From positions 213,359,982 through 213,423,981 of the forward strand of contig CP136063.1 of NCBI GenBank assembly GCA_032622095.1: a DNA stretch of 64,000 nucleotides. Direction: 5' to 3'. This DNA is from Siphonodentalium dalli (taxonomy: Eukaryota; Mollusca; Scaphopoda; Gadilida; Siphonodentaliidae). The notes beneath the pieces were generated by a model. That model was not told the origin of the DNA and searched no databases. It was given only the letters and a program-made list of their open reading frames with translations. Position 1 is the stretch's first letter; the number at the start of each line of letters is the position of its first letter. A program made the translations under genes and the position numbers. Positions 60,547 through 64,000 of the stretch are shown one piece after another.

Positions 60547-61330
60547 GGGACATTTATTCATTTGATTAAAACTACAGTACTTATCTCGATCTTATTGCCC
60601 ATTCGCACTGAAGGAACGCCACACGTGTTATATATCAATGTTATCGGGGTATGACAGATCATTATTTGGACGTTGGCGTGCCAAAAGATGATAGCTCAAT
60701 TTTCCCTTTAAATGGATATTAATCCTGGAATAATTTAGAAGAAAGGGCAAAATCCAAATCCAATGTTGTGCGGTAAAAAACATTACTTTATTAGTAAAAA
60801 TGGGTAAACTTTAGCAAACAAGGGGAATAATTCAGTGAAAAAATTGTAAACAGAAGTCAAATTACACATCATTGCACCTACCGTCTCTGTCGAAATTTAA
60901 AGGTTTGGTGGAACATATAGAAAAGATAATGGCTATGCATCAATTTGAAAACCAGCTCCCCCCTCAGGTTGGCTAACATTGCTGGAAATGGTGTATTGCT
61001 ACATCAAAGTGCGTCCTATTAAACTTATCTACAAGTGACCCGGATCCAATCACCGTTGTATTTCGCCGGTCATCTATGCGATGTCTGAGTGCAGCACTTT
61101 AATTATAGATGAGTTAAATACGACACACATTGTACGCTTGAAGTAATCAGTGCTAATACAATGATAAAAATCATGGCTGATGTTGATATTGTATTTTAAA
61201 TTCTGAACAATTAAAAACTCTCACAGCGATGATCCATAGGGAGTTTTTGATCGATGGAATGAGAACTTCAATCTACCAATGCGACTTTACAGAGACATTA
61301 TTCAGCGAGAGACCAATTTACGGATTATAA
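60547..61330. other. no gene seen
   Basis: AT-rich intergenic sequence without recognised structure. Confidence 0.4.
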
Positions 61331-61490
61331 ATATAGAATATGTAGCTAGTGTCGTCGCTTAAATCGTTTATGTCCGTGATGGGGGTTTGAGCATCTATTG
61401 GGCGAAGCTCTGCCGAGTCCAATATATGCCAAATCCCCCCGAGCAGACATAAACAGTTTAAGCGACAACATTAGCTACATATTTTATTTA
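61331..61490. mobile_element. 160-bp hairpin MITE
   Basis: Arms AATATGTAGCTA.TGTCG and CGACA.TAGCTACATATT pair, then GTCGCTTAAA..GTTTATGTC and its complement, then GGGGGTTTG against CAAATCCCCC around a small loop (GGGCGAAGCTCTGCC). Confidence 0.75.
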
Positions 61491-62436
61491 TCCATCACAC
61501 AAAACTTGCCTTTTATGAAGTAAATCTGTCATTTTCCTCAGTTTTACATTCGTCACTTCGATGACGCCCTTACATTTACATGTATTAGGTCAAGCAAACT
61601 AATTAGTATTCATGACGTGGAAAAACCGGAATGCGGCTTAGATCGAAATAGTTCGTTGTTTTTTTTATAGTTTTTCTAATCTGGCCTTGTACTAATGGTT
61701 TATATTTATTTTAGGACGAAAACGCATTTCCGTTTACGAATTTTGTATCAATTGTGGTGAATTATGGATGATTTTAAAAACGTCGCAAAATCACATTGAC
61801 GTCATTTAGGTCGGTTGACGTCCCTAGTTACCTGCGCAATTTGCATATGCAATTATGTCATGAAAGTAGTACTAACCTAATAAAGCTACGTTGACCTAAT
61901 AAAACTACATTGACGTAATAAACGTAACGTTTATCTGGCAGGCTGTAGGCAATAGAGGTAGTGAGCGGTGGATAAATTAAATTAATGCAATAAGAACCGT
62001 GATATACACGTACTGTCAAGACGCAAAATTATCAAACCAATGTGATATATCCGGTTTCGGATATATACAGGGTGACGTAGAAGATACTAATAATATTTGA
62101 TAACACTGGTCAGTTTTCATTATTAAATGAACACAATCGTCGAGAAAAAAACATTACTGGAAGGCTTCAACAACATATCACTAGAGGAAAACATTGTCAT
62201 ACTTGCCTAAATTAAGAAATTCAAACTATTAGCTCATAGTGTGTGTATAAAACATTTTATCGCCAATTAAAACCAATTTAAATATACATGTGAGCATCGC
62301 CATGAGTCTCTGCATGGTGTGGCTCAAAGTTGGCAGAGTGGTGTCAGAGCCTCAATTTGCTCTAAATTTCAACATTTGTTGTTTTTCTGTATTATCTCTA
62401 GATATCACCAATATATACGGGTATACATATCTTGGA

Positions 62437-62530
62437 CTAATGAATGAATGAATGCTTTATTGCAAAGACACAATTCAATGCGTAACATGCAAAACACATA
62501 TACGATATTTTATATACAATATGTACATAA
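62437..62530 (-). mobile_element. 3' end of a retroposon with (ATTC)n tail
   Basis: On the minus strand the sequence ends TGCAATAAAGCATTCATTCATTCATT, a short-tail pattern common to SINE/LINE 3' ends. The 5' limit is not resolved and no tRNA-like boxes were seen. Confidence 0.4.
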
Positions 62531-62779
62531 TGAATACGAGACCCCTCCCTACAAATGTGTTGTTTGTATTCCTTTGTTCCTTTTTTTGTTCTTTTAAAAA
62601 TCGTGTGTGTATATAAGTTATATTCTTCCTTATGTTTTCAATGTCCTTTTGACTATCAGTTTGAATTTTTGTCCAGGCAATGAGCCAATTCAGCGGCCTT
62701 CCACAAGGTATACAATTAATTACAATTGTAACATATTATCTTCTGATATGGAGGAATAAAATTATCTCTGTCAGTCTGT

Positions 62780-62790
62780 CTGTCTGTCTG

Positions 62791-62875
<85 letters not shown>
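62780..62875. repeat. (CTGT)n-(CT)n microsatellite
   Basis: GTCT units followed by a long CT run. The open frame ending in Ser-Leu repeats comes from it. Confidence 0.95.
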
Positions 62876-62878
<3 letters not shown>

Positions 62879-64000
62879 GTAGACATTTATATGCATCACA
62901 GACGAGTACAACATGATACTCATCTCCGATTGTGTCAGATTTACATATATGAGCTATACCAAATGACTCATCGGGGATACCTCAAGCAGGATATCGAATC
63001 GATTGGTTTTAATGCGATTTTGGCCTTTGTATGTTCACAACGTCGAAAAATGGTGACCGAATTAAGTCACTTGTACACTTATACCCTCTTAACTGTCAAA
63101 ACATTTGTTAACTTTTTGAGTTAGCTATATAGATGAATAAAACGGCGAGCATTTTATGACATAAGTTACCGTCCCTGATTGGCTTTGGTGATGGGGAGCT
63201 AGGGACACCAAAATTTATCAAACCGTGTTGGTTACGAAATTTCCTTTAAATTTATATCAGGCATTTATATGAAGAATCTACTGTGTGGTTTGATTATTTA
63301 ACAATCTATCATATCTGGTAATGTTTACGCACACTACGTGTCACTTTAATAAATCAGCAAAAAAAATTAGTGAGTACGTATGGATTACCCAATCTGGAAT
63401 AATATCACAATCACCTACCATTGCTGACCATCCCATCAACGTCAATGAACAGTTTAAAAAATAAGGTTTGAATTACGCACATCTGTAATTCTTAGTCGCG
63501 GAAACGAATTATTCGCGACATACAGTCATGGCTATAACTTCGACGAGGTGGGCCACTATTTACAAGAAAACCATAATCAGAAATGGTAACGCCCTCAAGA
63601 TTATATTATTACGCATAAATATAAATTATAAAAAAAAATGTTAAATATATTGGTTACATGAATTCCGTTAAAACAACTAATTCTTAAAATTATGACAAAA
63701 AAATACAGCTTATTACTGCAGGTTTCTAATTCACCACACCAGAAGTCTCTAATTGCGGATCAAAAATCGGAGTCATTGTGTTCCCGCCATAACATTTTCA
63801 ACAGTGGTCCAGCCATTGTTGATATCTAAACATTGAACGCAATTAATGCGGTCATAATAGTTACATACTGCAACTATCAATCCAGCGAATATGATATGAT
63901 TGATAGAACAAACCAGTATTATGATGATCGTGTCGTTATTTGTTTAAAATACGTATCAATTGACCCGTACCCGTTCCTTCATTAAAATCAACATATTTCG
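62876..64000. other. no gene seen
   Basis: AT-rich to the right edge. CCCGTACCCGTTCC at the very end (about 63964-63977) resembles the subterminal motif of the 9837-12596 family and may be the start of another copy cut by the window. Confidence 0.35.

Overview
The window looks like nuclear DNA from an animal, most likely a marine invertebrate of the mollusc/annelid kind. The evidence is spliced phase-1 EGF and C-type-lectin exons, long introns, AT-rich composition, a tRNA-derived SINE, a non-LTR retroelement and many short DNA transposons. I cannot name the species. There is no prokaryotic signature, and almost all long open frames are chance or repeat frames.

Genes. The clearest gene lies on the minus strand across the left 27 kb. 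A signal-peptide exon (26780-26888) is followed by three EGF-like exons (15570-15692, 13683-13799, 7004-7117) and the first half of a C-type-lectin-like domain (1696-1860). Every junction is phase 1, so the exons join in frame into a secreted EGF-EGF-EGF-lectin protein that continues past the left edge. A paralogous lectin exon (57012-57182, minus) with a similar flanking intron marks a second, related gene whose other exons I could not find. Weaker candidates are a terminal exon with a poly(A) signal (36672-36923), a duplicated hydrophobic exon (31134-31354 and 33776-33996), and two unrecognised open frames (8847-9152 and 14888-15223).

Mobile DNA makes up most of the rest: a 527-bp fold-back element with an 8-bp target duplication (1080-1606); other inverted-repeat elements at 5.1-5.6 and 6.7-7.0 kb; a SINE with a 13-bp target duplication (7566-7877); a 2.76-kb element holding younger insertions (9837-12596); a TTAA-flanked family with five complete copies and one truncated copy; a 5.8-kb inverted repeat (16421-22248); a retroelement that has lost its reverse transcriptase (28190-30420); a Mutator-like element with a 10-bp target duplication (39771-41664); and a TTAA-flanked tandem composite (43537-46584).

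Other repeats include a 22-copy, 35-bp minisatellite (22408-23175) beside a 39-bp array, and a recent 2.6-kb tandem duplication (30253-35526). The most interesting theme is that three unrelated inverted-repeat transposons (at 16-22, 39-41 and 43-46 kb) have each amplified an internal segment in tandem while keeping both ends. The region from about 46.6 to 64 kb is largely featureless apart from the second lectin exon and a few elements.
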